Positions 43,623-55,640 of a DNA stretch of 64,000 nt are shown here, in pieces (the first letter of the stretch is position 1; the number at the start of each line of letters is the position of its first letter). Source of the stretch: Rhodocollybia butyracea (taxonomy: Eukaryota > Basidiomycota > Agaricomycetes > Agaricales > Omphalotaceae); contig JADNRY010000118.1 in NCBI GenBank assembly GCA_015501585.1, positions 1 through 64,000 on the forward strand. The letters are read 5' to 3'. A program made the translations under genes and the position numbers. Under the pieces are notes generated by a model. That model was given only the letters and a program-made list of their open reading frames with translations, did not search any database and was not told the origin of the DNA.

Positions 43623-45700
43623 ATGCCTAACAGTGTGCAAAACTTATCTGACCTTGACAATAATGGCGAGCCAAACCAGTATGATGATATGGAGCAAGAA
43701 AGTGACCATCAACCTTCATTGAAGCACCAAAGGCTTGGAAAACAGAAAGGTATGCTTTGCTCCTCTAACAAATCAAAATAATCCTTTTATATACCAGATG
43801 GAGACAAAGAATTTGATGAAGAAAACAACAAAGGAAGCATGCAAGACAGCCAACCTCCTGCAAAGAAACCCCAACCCCGGCGGCCACATAATGATGAAAA
43901 TCCCAGACATCAGAGGGCTCGTTGACTTGAGAAGCAAAGAAGAGATGAAGGTATGTATTAAAGTATTATGTTTTCAATGGAAATAACTAAGCCTGTTTTA
44001 GTGGAACAGTCCGAAGAAAGTGAGGAACTTTCAAGATTGAAGGAAACAAATGCCCAGCTACTGAAACAACTCAGTAAAGCACGTATGTTTTTTTATAGTT
44101 ATTGCTATGTTTATGGTGCACTACCTATTACAATTACTAGAATTGAGACTGGAGAAGGGCAAGGATAAGTATACTGCTGTAGACGAGAGTGATGGCAACG
44201 AGTATGAGAGCAAAGAAGTGACTTACAAGGTGATTCAGTTCCCTTCTACGGTACATATTAATAGTCATTATGTTCTTGTTCTAACAGCTGTTCCAGGCAA
44301 CACCTCTGCCCAGTATTTCCGCTCCCCAGCCACAGTTTCTCAACCTTATTAAACAGAAGAAGCCCACTGGTTGCAAGACTATGTCACGGAATGCTTTTCA
44401 GCATGTTAGAACCCCATTGACTCCATTGTCAACAGCAACTACAGCCAGTTGGAGCGCTTCCTCAGCTATCTCACAAAGCCATCTGCCAACTCCAACAGTC
44501 CAACCCACTACATCTCCCACTAATGCCACCACGTCATCAGCACTCACCAGCGCCGCCACGCCATCAGCACCCACCAGTGCTGCCACACCATCAGCACCAG
44601 TGCCTACACCGCTGGTAATCAATATACAAAATGCTGTTGATGCTGCATCTCCATCTCTGACACTTCAATTTCATGCGGATTATAAAACAGGTACACGTGC
44701 GAAAATTAGTGCCTATACTGCTGAAGGTGAAGGTCTCCTTCTCCAGGCAATCCAAATTCTTGAAAGGATTTCTTCCCAGACTAACTTTACATGTCCAGTG
44801 GGCAGAAAAGGCTTTTTCTGCAGCATGTGTAGTCACCAAGGTCAATCTTGCTTCCGACAAACGGGTAATTAAACTGGTGCGCTGCAATGAATGACTAAGT
44901 ATTCTGTTTGACTTAATATTCCCATAGATCACTGCACGAGGAAGTCAAATACATGGCAAAACTTACAAATGGATCCAGGTCAAAGTCGAAACAACCTACC
45001 ACTTTGACGGTGATGGCAGCAAGCAAGCCGCCAAGAAACATAACAAGGATTTGTATCACACTCTTTCTGCTAGGAATTTCTCTGCTTTTGCATACAAGGT
45101 TTGTCAATGTCATACTTGCCATTGTCAGCACTTAACTCCCAATCTAGGACCGCAAGGATTGGATTGGTTATGCAGAGCATCCTTCGATTGTTACACTCTT
45201 GGGTTATATTTTCAAAAATGGTATGGGTACAGTGTTTGATGGATACTTCAAGATTATTTCCCTGAAAACACTAGCTTCTCTGTTCACGATGGTGAGTGGG
45301 AATGGTGTCTGCCCTGATAATTTCACCTTACTAGCCTGAGCTAGGTACAAGCAACTCTCACAGAATGGGCAACTGGAAAGTGCATCAAGGTCCAGAAATT
45401 CAGCGAGGAAGAGCATAGAAAGTTCTATGAAGGTTATCTCGAAGACCTTGCCAAGTGGGATGATATGAACCCTGTAGTGTCCACAAACATTCGGAAACAA
45501 ATGTTCAATAAAGCGCGGTACAAGGCTAATTTCTCCTCTATATTGCCATTCATGCTGGATTTTACATTAGGGATCAAACATGTCCAAAGCCTATGGGTGA
45601 AGTTGACGCATCTCATATTTCTGGCAACGTTGAAGATGATCTCCGTGCTCAGATGGAGGCATGCACTGGTGACACCGAGTCAGAGGCTAGTGCCAGTTAA
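43623..45700 (+). CDS. DUF6532-domain protein
   Basis: A multi-exon plus-strand gene diverging from the Plavaka transposase, 186 bp apart. The first exons are acidic and Lys-rich (MPNSVQNLSDLDNNGEPNQ...), followed by a short coiled-coil piece EELSRLKETNAQLLKQLS and a Ser/Thr/Pro/Ala-rich linker with direct repeats (near 44400-44620). The DUF6532 region then reads across exons: AEGEGLLLQAI, WAEKAFSAACVVTKVNLASD, KTYKWIQVKVETTYHF, HPSIVTLLGYIFKNGMGTVF and ATGKCIKVQKFSEEEHRKFYE. It ends in an acidic tail at TAA 45698-45700. DUF6532 proteins are Agaricomycete-specific with no known function. Exon joins were only partly verified. A mobile-element cargo role is possible because of its position. Confidence 0.65.
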
Positions 45701-46780
45701 TATTTGGTGATATGGAATGTGCATTAATATTATGAGTATATCCAAGTTGGCTACACGGTACTGATAGTAGGTGAATAATTGTAGATATGCACTATACTAC
45801 ACTGACTATGACACACTACATGTATGCAAAGGGAAACTATATTGTACTATGAAGGAATTACAGTCAACTACACAGTACTCTGTAAAGGGGGACTTTCCTA
45901 CAGACCTACGATTACTATCTTGGCTACTTAAACCTATGGAGTGAAGCCATTTTTTCCTGATGTGCACTCAAATGCTATAGGCAAAGATAACTAAGTAAAC
46001 AGTACAAAAAAGCTTGATAGTTATGTATAATTATTTTCATTCTACTTACTGGCTTGCGGTAACAGGTTACAGGGAGGAAGTGAAGAGAAGAAAAAAGAGA
46101 CAGCAGTAGGCTATGATATGTTAGATAAACAGCAAATAAACAGTATAAGCTCAAGCTTGCAAAAGAAAAGGATTCAAGGAATGAGAAATCAGTGCATGAA
46201 CCAAGGCACTATTGAACGATCTTGTTACGATCTTGTGTAAGAAATAGGAATTGATATGAAAGTAGCTAAGTATACTTGGAATTACATTCCGAAGGCGTGA
46301 ACAGTGGTCAAAAAGAAGCTGTTCAAGGTTGCAATGCCTTCTAAGTATTTTGATGTCCATATGGCTGTGTAACTGACTGAAATTGGCTCGGGCGCCCCGT
46401 GCGCTCGCTTTGGCCGGTCAAAACATTCATGCATCTGCACATTGTGAATGTGCTTGTTTTTTTGGTCACAGGTGAACATTGGATTTGCTTCGCTCACCCA
46501 ATGATATCAAGAGGTGCAATCTGGAGAATGCGGCTTGGGGAGACTCCTGAGATGCTGGAGGATGAAATTTAACGATGTTCAATGTTCAATAGACCACACA
46601 CGCTGTAAACTATTTGGCAGAGCTAAATAAATAAAAAAAACAAATGTCTTGAGAGAGGAAGGTTTGATGAAATATGGGTACAAAGTATCCTCTGTAATTA
46701 ATTTGAGGCGAAGTATATGGTCGGAGGCGCTACTTAGTGTAGTAGGCCATAGGTTGTGTGACACTATTTAACAAAAAACT
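45701..46780. other. No gene seen
   Basis: AT-rich sequence with short frames only. A GC-rich patch at about 46383-46425 stands out but carries no recognisable feature. Confidence 0.4.
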
Positions 46781-48040
46781 TCAGTAGATATGTAGTGAAA
46801 ATCTTCGGTTTGGATGGTGGAGACCAGAATAATCACTGCAACAGGATAGCATGCCTAGATACATGTAGTCAATATCTAATCTTGCTAGTATAGCACTTAG
46901 GACATAGGTACTTACAGCTGCAATGACAGCGAGGCCTTCAATAGTATTTGGTACCCATGGAGTAGTTATCACGTTGTATGTGGTGAGCACAGTAATCATC
47001 ACTGATATAGACTGTATTATGCAAAAAATGGCCCCAGACTCTATCAGGAGTTTCAATATATTCCCTGCCCATGTCCCTTGATGGGCAAAGCATGTATCAA
47101 GTCCTGCAATATACTGATGATAATTCCTATAGAGTCCGAGAGTGAGCTAATCGTGATTCACGCCTAGAAGTTTAGAAAATTATCTAACCAGGCTTTGCAG
47201 GCAAACAAGATAGTCGCAACCAAATCAACCACCAAGGAAATGATAGCTGAAAGCCAATCCAGAACAGCAGATTTGGATAACTCTTTGCCTGAGTTCACAT
47301 CGATCCAAATACAGTCTGCCATATTTATACCTGCATCAAATGGTCAAGTAGCTACAAGATCTGTACCACTGCGATCGCTCACTAACATTGGCAATCATTA
47401 GGATCGCAAGAATGAGCCTACAGTTTTTGCTATCATGATACAAAGACCATGCTCGCCACACTCCAATTCCATCACTCAGCAGGAGCTGTATAAACACGCA
47501 TACTCTGAATACCTAATGTACGGACTAGGTATCCATGACACACATTAATTGTAAGTGCCCATGAGGACATATCCTGCCATTTCTCAGCCTCCTCTGTGGA
47601 AAATTGAACCAGAGCGGCGAGTCCTTTGTCGGCTGTTTGTATGAGTATATGTACCGTGCTGGTCAGGTCAATTTTTCCAATAGCAATTGTACCTTGGCAG
47701 GTGGAGGAAACAAAAATTGCCAGTAAGGACACAAGGAGGGCAGCCTTAGGGCGTCCCCAAGGTCCTGCTCTAACAAGTGCAGAAAACATGGATGAGTGGC
47801 AGCAATACTTGACATGCAGTTGGGTACATACCCTGTTAACAAATGAACTGCTACAACCAATCCTAAAACAAATGCTCCTGAAACCCTTCAATTAGCCATT
47901 GCTTTTTACCCAATGCCCATAATGAGCTCCAGATTTTGCTTATGCGCACCATAGCCAACAAAATAAACCATTAGATTGACAACGTGGAAGAGCTCAGTCT
48001 GAGCATAGGTTGATATCAGCTGTTGTTCATGGGGAGTCAT
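46781..48040 (-). CDS. Multi-pass membrane protein, paralogue A
   Basis: Minus-strand gene with about six exons, start ATG 48040 (MTPHEQQLISTYAQTELFHVV). Readable exon pieces: GRPKAALLVSLLAIFVS with a long loop exon to about 47540; ADCIWIDVNSG...VLDWLSAIISLVVDLVATILF; ILKLLIESGAIFCIIQSISVMI; and the end LGMLSCCSDYSGLHHPNRR. Several hydrophobic helices and the LLIESGAIFC block are typical of a seven-helix Agaricomycete family without a known role. It pairs block by block with the plus-strand gene at 61100-62328. Every block seen is in frame, so it is probably functional. Confidence 0.68.
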
Positions 48041-48466
48041 TGAAAACGGCAAGAGTTCTTGTCAACGGAGCGTATAACTTATACAACTATTACGACACAG
48101 GCTACCCCAAAGACCATCAACAAAAATTCTGATACATATGCTATTATCAAGCTATTGTATATGTAAGAGAATGGTGTTTGATTTATCGGTGTTGATATCA
48201 ATCAACAAAATGTATATGGGGCTGGAAGCGGCTGTCGGGCGCTGCAGAGCACCGAGAAGTGTACCCGTTTGGCCTCAGATGTCATGCCTCTCACCCCCAC
48301 TCCGGTTCACTAGTACATCTTCCTGTGAGTCGTTTTGCTTGCTCCTCTCGTGGAGTCTGGACATGGGCCAAAATCAATTTTGTCAAACCCAGATCATCTC
48401 CAAAGAAAGTTGGGAATAAGGCTGTGACTACGTTGACCAACTAGTGCAGATATCATAGTAGTATTA

Positions 48467-50638
48467 CAGTCGGGGACAGCCAAACTCGACAAAAAGCATA
48501 GCTGTTGATCCGAAGATTCCCGAGCCAAAATAATTACAGATTCAGACTCAGAAAAGCCAAATACATCAAAAAACACACCTCCAAAGTTTTTCACACGAGG
48601 TTTTAGGAACGGCCAAATTTTCACTAAACTTTAAAGAACCTATAGTATCTACAGAAGAACATTGACTAATTAGGTTGACATATCACATCTATTGGGCAGT
48701 TGAGCCAGGGCTGGTTTTTTCGGTTGATTTTTGAGGCCACCTGTTTCTGGGGGCATCCGTGCTTTCTGCCCATCTGAAGAAGAAGTGCTTAAATTTTACT
48801 TTTTTGGACTTCTAAATTGGTTGGTGAATGTGAATTTTTTATTTCAAAATCATGAGTAGATTAGTGACTTGTGAGTGTGGGCCATCGCGCAAGTGCACGG
48901 CAGGTACAAGTCCTGCAAGTTGCAGCTGTGAACAAACTAGTTCATTGGATATACTTCATAATTTGAATTAAATGTAATGAACCGCTTCTCAGATCTCAGT
49001 TTATCACAAAGTCTACTGACACATCTTAAGCACAAGTGACAAGAGTGCTTACAAGACTTGCATCACATGGAAGACCTCCATGTTGAACAAACAACATGGC
49101 AGGACAATGTTCCAAGGCTGCCAGAAAGGCCATTCATGAGACCATCCAGCTCTGAGGTTGAGATCAGTATTGGCCAACCCCGGTATATTCACAATAATGT
49201 TGCTTCCAAGGGGAGGAACTACTAGAGGTGGGAGAAGGGGAATCATTGCAAAGCTTGTCTCCAGAAGATGTGGGAGGAGGAGTAAGAGGAGGAGCATTGG
49301 ACAAGCCACTTCCATTGCAATCACGATTTTCTGAGTGCTTGGCAAGGACGATGGATAAAACTCAACAATCCAAGGCTACCTGAGAGACCGACTGTTCAAT
49401 CCAGTTCCAAGGTCAAGATCAGTATCAGCCAACCCTAATATATTTGCAATAATTATTTCCAGATACAGATGGTGCGCTACTGGAGTTGGCCCAAGCAGGG
49501 CAGGAGCCAGAAGACAGCCCAGCAGATGGCGGAGAAGATGAAGGTCCCAAACCGGTGCAGAGCCGGACCCAAATCGGAGCCAGAGCCAGCTACAGATGAT
49601 GGAGACGAGTCACAACAGGCTGATCCAGCCAACCACAGATGCAGGAGACAAAGAACTGGTTCCAACAGAAGAGCCAGAGCCAGAGCCTGGACAACCAGCT
49701 CTATAGGAGCCAGCAAAACAGGTGTCCAAGGCCACCCAGATGTTGGTGAAGGAGCTGAACAAAATTGCTTGAGTCAGTTATGCAAAGTAACAAAGGGAAT
49801 ACATACCAGCTGAACTGCCATTTCCATCTTGGCAGCCACAGTTTTCTCTGTCGCTGGAATATTTGACATTGGTGAGTTGACCATGATCAAGATCAAAGGC
49901 ATTTTTTACGAAAGGCAACATCGGTTGAGACAAGCACCACGTTGGACGAGATTTTCCTTGCTAAAATGGGGAAGAGGATTGACGTTTGATATATATAAAT
50001 CTAATGATTAAACTCACCAGATGTCTCGTCTCATCTTGCACCTCCAAAATAACCCTCCAAGATAACCCCATAGACGGTAGACCCGCATAAGCCAAAAAAT
50101 CATAAGCCAAGGATATTGTCACATGCTTGAGTTCTTGATCACCAAAAGCCGTATTACTGAGAAGCATAGGAAGCTTCTCCGTCTGGCAGTAGTAATGTGG
50201 AAGATTGAAAAAGTCAGATGCGCACTGCGCAGGCAATAAAGCACGTGATGTGCGCTTTGACATCCCAAATATATCAAAACTAAATCTCCTTATTAGGTCA
50301 ACCCGATTTGGACAAGATCAGGCTCAATTGGGACAAATTCTCACGCTGAAACCCGCCATAAGGACGAGCCTTCATTACATTCAGGACTCGTAAAAGGAAC
50401 ATTTTCCGCATTTTCCCTTATTTTTAGCAATTTTTTTTAAAGGACAGCCAATTTTTTTTAAAGGGACAGCCAATTTTTTTGAGGGGGGGGCAAAGTTTGA
50501 AGTCAAGTTTATGGAAAATTGGCTTGTGAAAATATGTTCTATGTGTCCTATTAAATAACCTCTTGCAAGCTTTCCTGTGACCTCTGTAGCCTATAAAACC
50601 TTGTCAAGTTTTTTGTCGAGTTTGGCTGTCTCCCACTG
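48467..50638. mobile_element. 2.2-kb element with Tc1/mariner-like ends
   Basis: Inverted ends CAGTCGGGGACAGCCAAACTCGACAAAAA at 48467 and, in reverse complement, CAGTGGGAGACAGCCAAACT... ending at 50638. TA flanks both sides (48465-48466 and 50639-50640). An AATTTTTTT/GACAGCC word repeats near the right end (50440-50480). Inside I recognise no DDE transposase. Frames include a Cys-rich CECGPSRKC...SCSC stretch near 48868-48935, an Arg/Gln-rich plus frame 49469-49813, and a minus frame 50263-49961 of unknown identity. It is probably a non-autonomous or decayed element carrying unrelated sequence. Confidence 0.65.
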
Positions 50639-50892
50639 TAGTATCCTTGGATTTCAGCGATCATGTCAGAAGTGTTGCCAGGGTCGGTTTACCATTGATG
50701 TGGCTCTTATTCATCAGATGAGCAAGAGCCCAATCATGGCTACCTACTTTCAGTTAATAAACCCTTCTCGGCTGCCACCCAGTGAACAGCTTCAAGTTGT
50801 TGTATATTTGCCAATGTGGCAACTCCGGAGATTAGTTAGCCGGATCATTATGTTTGTATGTCTGTATACTTACTCATCGTATTGCCAATATT

Positions 50893-51031
50893 ATACAGTA
50901 TGTACAGTATATAAGCTGGCATGTAGTACCGTAGTACTCATGCGTTTGTAAGGTATCTAATACCTTGTTCAACTGCACTTACTCTCTGTGTTGGATCCCA
51001 CCTGATTGGACACTCATTGGATTCCCTAACA
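50893..51031 (-). repeat. LTR fragment related to 38415-38562
   Basis: Begins TGTTAGGGAATCCAATGAGTG on the minus strand and shares long words with the other copy, including GTTGAACAAGGTATTAGATA and CATGAGTACTA. It lies 86 bp beyond the stop of DUF6534 copy 2. The second boundary is uncertain. Confidence 0.55.
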
Positions 51032-51116
51032 GAACTCCCACACAGCTAGGCTCTTAGAAACTTGCAAAGTTTGTACTAGCCTAAAGACAATCTTAACCTG
51101 CTTATCACCCCTTTGA

Positions 51117-52638
51117 CTACAGTTCTTCAAACCCTCTGATGGGTCTTTCATTGTCACCATCCAACGGTTTATCCTCTACCTCAGCACTGTCATCCGGGAA
51201 AATCCCTGCCTTGACAATGATTCGTGCATTCAGAGTAGCCATAAGACTATTAGAATAACTGTTTTTTTTTGTTAGCAAAAAAGAGGCAATTAATACATTG
51301 TATCATGATATCAATAGAGAAAACCAAGTGACGAACAGTTTGGGTAGAGGATATAATCTGAAATTGTAAGCATATCAGTTCAATTGTGTTTAATGGAGCT
51401 TGATCCTTACAATGTAATGTCCACGATGCTGTTGACTTGGAATATTACAAAGAGTATGAGTTGGAATAATGCGCTTAATGCAGTTAGGACTCCAGTGTCA
51501 ATAGCAATGGTCATGGCCCTCTTTACTCTTGTTATCAGGGATTGGTTTTTAGTAATTCGAATCTGTTTGCGCTGAAACAACCTAAGAATCTTGCTCGTAT
51601 AATGCAAAAGCCGTCAAATTTCACCAAGTAGATTAGGTTCCCTGTGATTGTTAGGTCACAAAAGGTACTGCTCACTAACCATGTCTATGAAGAAATGAGC
51701 TGAACCATTTGAATGAACAAGGGAGATCAACAGTTACCGAATAAAGTGCGGGCGCTGCCAGTGACATGGACTGTGTCCCGGCCAGAAGCACATTCTGGCA
51801 TCAATCGGCTGTGAATTATGGCCACAGCAAAAGCAAGGTAAACACATACTAATGACCCCCAATATGACACCATTACACACTGAGTGGCAGACAGGATCAT
51901 AACAGGCACAAATATTTTCCAACTTCCACCCAGGAGGTGGATGCGCCAGGCATAGGAACCTTGAACCATGGCAGCAACTGGATGACCATGACTTTGATGA
52001 GCTACTGAGTCTTATGCTAGTAACTAGGACATACCCAGCCCACAAAGGATACAAATGCATCTGAAAGCAGGCTCAAAAGAAAGTGAAAAGGAGAGAGATC
52101 CTTCTGTAACAATGGCCTGAATAATAATCACGGTCGCAACTACAGTAGATGTAAGTTCCATGACAAAGATCAACAGCACTGTAAAATATTCAGGTGGTGA
52201 CTTTAACCAGTTACGGGTTCAAGTTGTAGACCAATATAAGTACCTGTGAGTTTCAGATAGCTAGGATCTGTTCTCCGGAATGCAAGGTAATAGAGGACTG
52301 ATGCAAAGGGTAAATGAGTGGGAATTACAACATTGGACTTGCTTGCACATACACATTTGGATAAACAAAATGCCTTGCAGAACGTAGCTGAGCATGTATC
52401 CAATAAACTGAGTGTACCAATTTTCCCCGCTCAAAGTCAATTATATGTATTTCTCTACTTGTAAAACATACCAATGGAGCATCCCTGGGTAAAAGTGTCT
52501 GTCAGGTCGAGAGGGGATTTAATTCTATCTCACAGGAGCGACTTACATCAAGGCTGAAAGTTGCTCCAGCGCTTCGGAGTCTGGGTTAATCCCACGTTGA
52601 ATCACTGTCGATTTTAAAGAGGAAAATGTCTCAATCAT
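51117..52638 (-). CDS. DUF6534 membrane protein, copy 2
   Basis: Minus-strand gene of about eight exons. Start MIETFSSLKSTVIQRG at 52638; the first intron begins GTAAG after SALM. Successive blocks: HFYPGMLHW; YTQFIGYMLSYVLQGILFIQM (helix 1); VLYYLAFRRTDPSYLKLT; VLLIFVMELTSTVVATVIIIQ; GSYAWRIHLLGG with WKIFVPVMILSATQCVMVSYWGS; RVKRAMTIAIDTGVLTALSALFQLILFVIF; and the end LMATLNARIIVKAGIFPDDSAEVEDKP...GFEEL-stop at 51117. The arrangement of helices plus the final ATLNAR block is that of DUF6534 proteins, polytopic, of unknown function. All blocks read in frame. Exon borders are partly inferred. Confidence 0.75.
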
Positions 52639-53760
52639 TGTGAACAAAGGAGGGAAGCGTTGTATCTATGAGTCTGTCCAAATAGGCACCCAGGGCGAAG
52701 TTCAGAGGGTCAACTTGGGTCCAAGCTCGGCTTGGACTTGGAATGTTGGCAGTAGGCAAAGCGATGGATGTGTTGTCCTCAGATGAGGCTTATAAAGTCA
52801 AGGCAAGTCCATAAACTGACAGTTCCCGGTTGTTCAATGCAATTATTTGCCCATCTTGAACATCGTAGAAGCCATAGCAATGGTTACAGAGCGCGAAGGA
52901 GCAGACTAGCAGAGGTCATTATACACATAGACCAAGAGGCGGTTCCAAGGGACGGCGATTGTATCAATTTGATGCGTGTTTTATTAACTCGACTCAGAAT
53001 AGAACCGAAAATACTGGGAAAACCACGCACAGCCAACTTCGAATGATCGTTTTGAAGACGACAAGATCATCAGGATTGCCTCACCAATAGACTGCAAGCA
53101 CGACAGGCCTCGGCATAGGGGAGTACCGAAGAATGCGCTGTAATAAGAGGCGCTGTACCTTGAGATGGAGGAAGGGGCGCCGACGGATGTCTCTTAACCG
53201 TGTACAATTCCCGATGGACTCTCATTAGTCAATACGCAAACATCTGATGGCGTATGTTGGTTGTGAGATAGAGACTCCCCAGGATGATCGATGATGGTTG
53301 ACGCAAAAGCTCGTAGAAAGATAAGCCGAGGATAGATAGGTGATGCATAAGAGGGGGCAAGTGTTCGACAGATTGGCGCCAACTGTGCGGCGATTTTAGT
53401 GAGGATTGAGGGAGTCTCGACTGGTGAGCGCCGTAATTAGAAATACGGGGATTAAGTACTCGCGAGGTAGATGGGTACTAGTAAAACGAATGTGACCGAA
53501 AGCATAAGAATCATGTGACAGAAATGTGGATTATTCGGGCGCCGAATTTGATGTCCAAGCCGGCAACATTGGATCCCTGGACTCAACCTTATCGCTTCTC
53601 GAGAGACGAATGGTTTCAAACACTCGGCGTCGAAACGGCTGAAACGTCGAAGAACGAACATCGAGTTCTATATGCTTTCGAGAGAGTGATATTCCTTCTC
53701 GTCCCGAACAGCGCTAGGCCTTACTGCAGTTAAGCTCAAGCTCAAGTTCCAGCCAGCCTA
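52448..53760. repeat. Segmental duplication, unit 1
   Basis: Covers intron 1, exon 1 and about 1.1 kb of upstream sequence of DUF6534 copy 2. It is repeated in the same orientation at 54258-55640, with divergence and a deletion of about 140 bp (around 53110-53260) in the second unit. It includes the minus-strand motif TTATAAGCCTCATC at 52782-52795. Confidence 0.8.
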
Positions 53761-54257
53761 GACTCAGTCCGAAGGAAGATCAAAGGAATGCCTTTTCCAG
53801 TCATGCAAGTTAAGGGCCGATGGGCTGGCCAATCTCTCACGAAATATCTCCGTCAGCATGCAGAGATACTAGCGCCCTATATGCAGGCAAACTCAGTTGT
53901 CCTCGCACAGTTCACACACATTGCGATGCCACCTGTTCAATAATTCATTTTGGTAAGTCTTTCATAGGTCAGATGCTCCTACATTTCAGGGGTATCTGCG
54001 TTTCGCTTGATGCGTCGCAATGCTCCTACGGTTTTGGGTATCTCTGCTCACCTAGATTCCTCTGCTCCTAGGTATGCACTCACACTGCTGGGTCAAAGCA
54101 CGAGATCAGAAACAGTGGGGTTTGTTGAGCCGCGTCGCTTGCGGGAAGCATTGCCTACAAGCGACGAGCCCGAAACTTTAATATAGATAATACAACCTAC
54201 ATAGTATCTACTAGTACATACAATAACCATCTAGACTAAAGGAACAAGCAGGCCATA

Positions 54258-55640
54258 GAATGTATTTCTCTACTTGTAAAACATACCAATGGAACATCCC
54301 TGGGTAAAGGTGTCTGTCAGATCAAGAGGGGATTTAATTCTATTTCGCAGGAGCGACTTACATCGATGCTGAAAGTTGCTCCAGCGCTGTGGTCTGGGTT
54401 AATCCCACGTTGAATCACTGTCGATTTCAAAGAGGAAAAGTGTCTCAATCATTGTGAACGGAGGAAAGCGTTGTATCTATGAGTCTGCCCAAATAGGCAC
54501 TCGGGGCAAAGTTCAGAGGGTTAACTTGGGTCCAAGCTCAGCTTGGAATGTTGGCAGTAGGCAAAGTGATGGATGTGTTGTCCTCAGATGAGGCTTATAA
54601 AGTCAAGGCAAGCCCGTAAACTGACATTTCCTGGTTGTTCATTGCAATTGTTAGCCCATCTCGAACATCGAAGAAGCCATATAGCAATGGATTCAGAACG
54701 CGAAAGAGCAGACTAGTAGATGACATTATACACATAAATCAAGAGACGGTTCCAGGGGACGCCGATTGTATCAATTCGATGGGTGTTTTATTAACTCGAC
54801 CGTTCATAATAGAGCCAAAAATACTGGGAAAATCACGCACAGCCAACGAATGATCATTTTGAAGACGACAACAAGATCATCAGGATTGCCTCGCCAATTG
54901 ACCGCAAGCACGACAGACCTCGGCATAGGGGAGTACCAAAGAATGCGCTGTAATCTCCAGGACGATCGATGATGGTTGACTCAAAAGCTCAAGACAAGCC
55001 GACGATAGATAGGTGATGCATCGAAGATGAACTGTTCGCAGATTGGCGCCAACTGTACCACGATTTCTCGAGAGGATTTAAGGGGCCTCTGGACCAGTGA
55101 GAGACATAATTGGAAATACAGGGGTCGGGTGCTCGCGACGTAAATGGGCGCTAGGCAAGGCGCGTTACAATCAAGTACATCTAGAGCAGGAAGAATGAGA
55201 TAGCCTAAGTTCGACGATTCGGAAGCGTAATGAACATACATTAGAACATGATAGCCACCGAGTCGCGTTCAGAAGCACCTATCTTTGGCTGTGGAACACA
55301 AGGAATGGTAAAAAGACTGTCGCCGAGACCGTAAGAAAAGAAATGCCGATTGTTGTCGTTTTCGATAAAAGGCGCACGCACCGGGCGGCAAATTCGACGC
55401 GCACTTCTGTCCCGGCAACACGGCACTGCAAACTTTGGTTTGATCGCTTCTCGACAACTTCTCGAGAGACTGTACCAAATGCTTCCTGTCAAATATTCAG
55501 CGTCGAAACGAAACGTCGAAGAATGAACATCGATCTCTACATGTTTTCAAACCTTTCACCTTTCATTTAGAGACTTCTCGTTCCGAACAGCGTTAGGCCC
55601 AAGCTAGACCTGTAACTACAATCAAGCTCAAGTTCAAGTT
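54258..55640. repeat. Segmental duplication, unit 2
   Basis: Second unit of the repeat at 52448-53760. It carries the promoter region and exon 1 of a DUF6534 gene but no gene body. The far part (around 55440-55600, near CTTCTCGAGAGAC and CGTCGAAGAATGAACATCGA) still matches 53590-53730. Confidence 0.8.
54361..54452 (-). pseudogene. DUF6534 exon 1 remnant, copy 3
   Basis: Matches exon 1 of copy 2 from ATG 54452 (MIET). An extra base in the following T/C run (ACACTTTTCC against ACATTTTCC) shifts the frame. Nothing of later exons is present; the duplication breaks off at about 54258. Confidence 0.7.

Noticed and set aside
49469..49813. 114-codon Arg/Gln-rich plus frame as a gene
   Set aside because: Low-complexity composition, no domain, and frames on both strands are equally open in this stretch.
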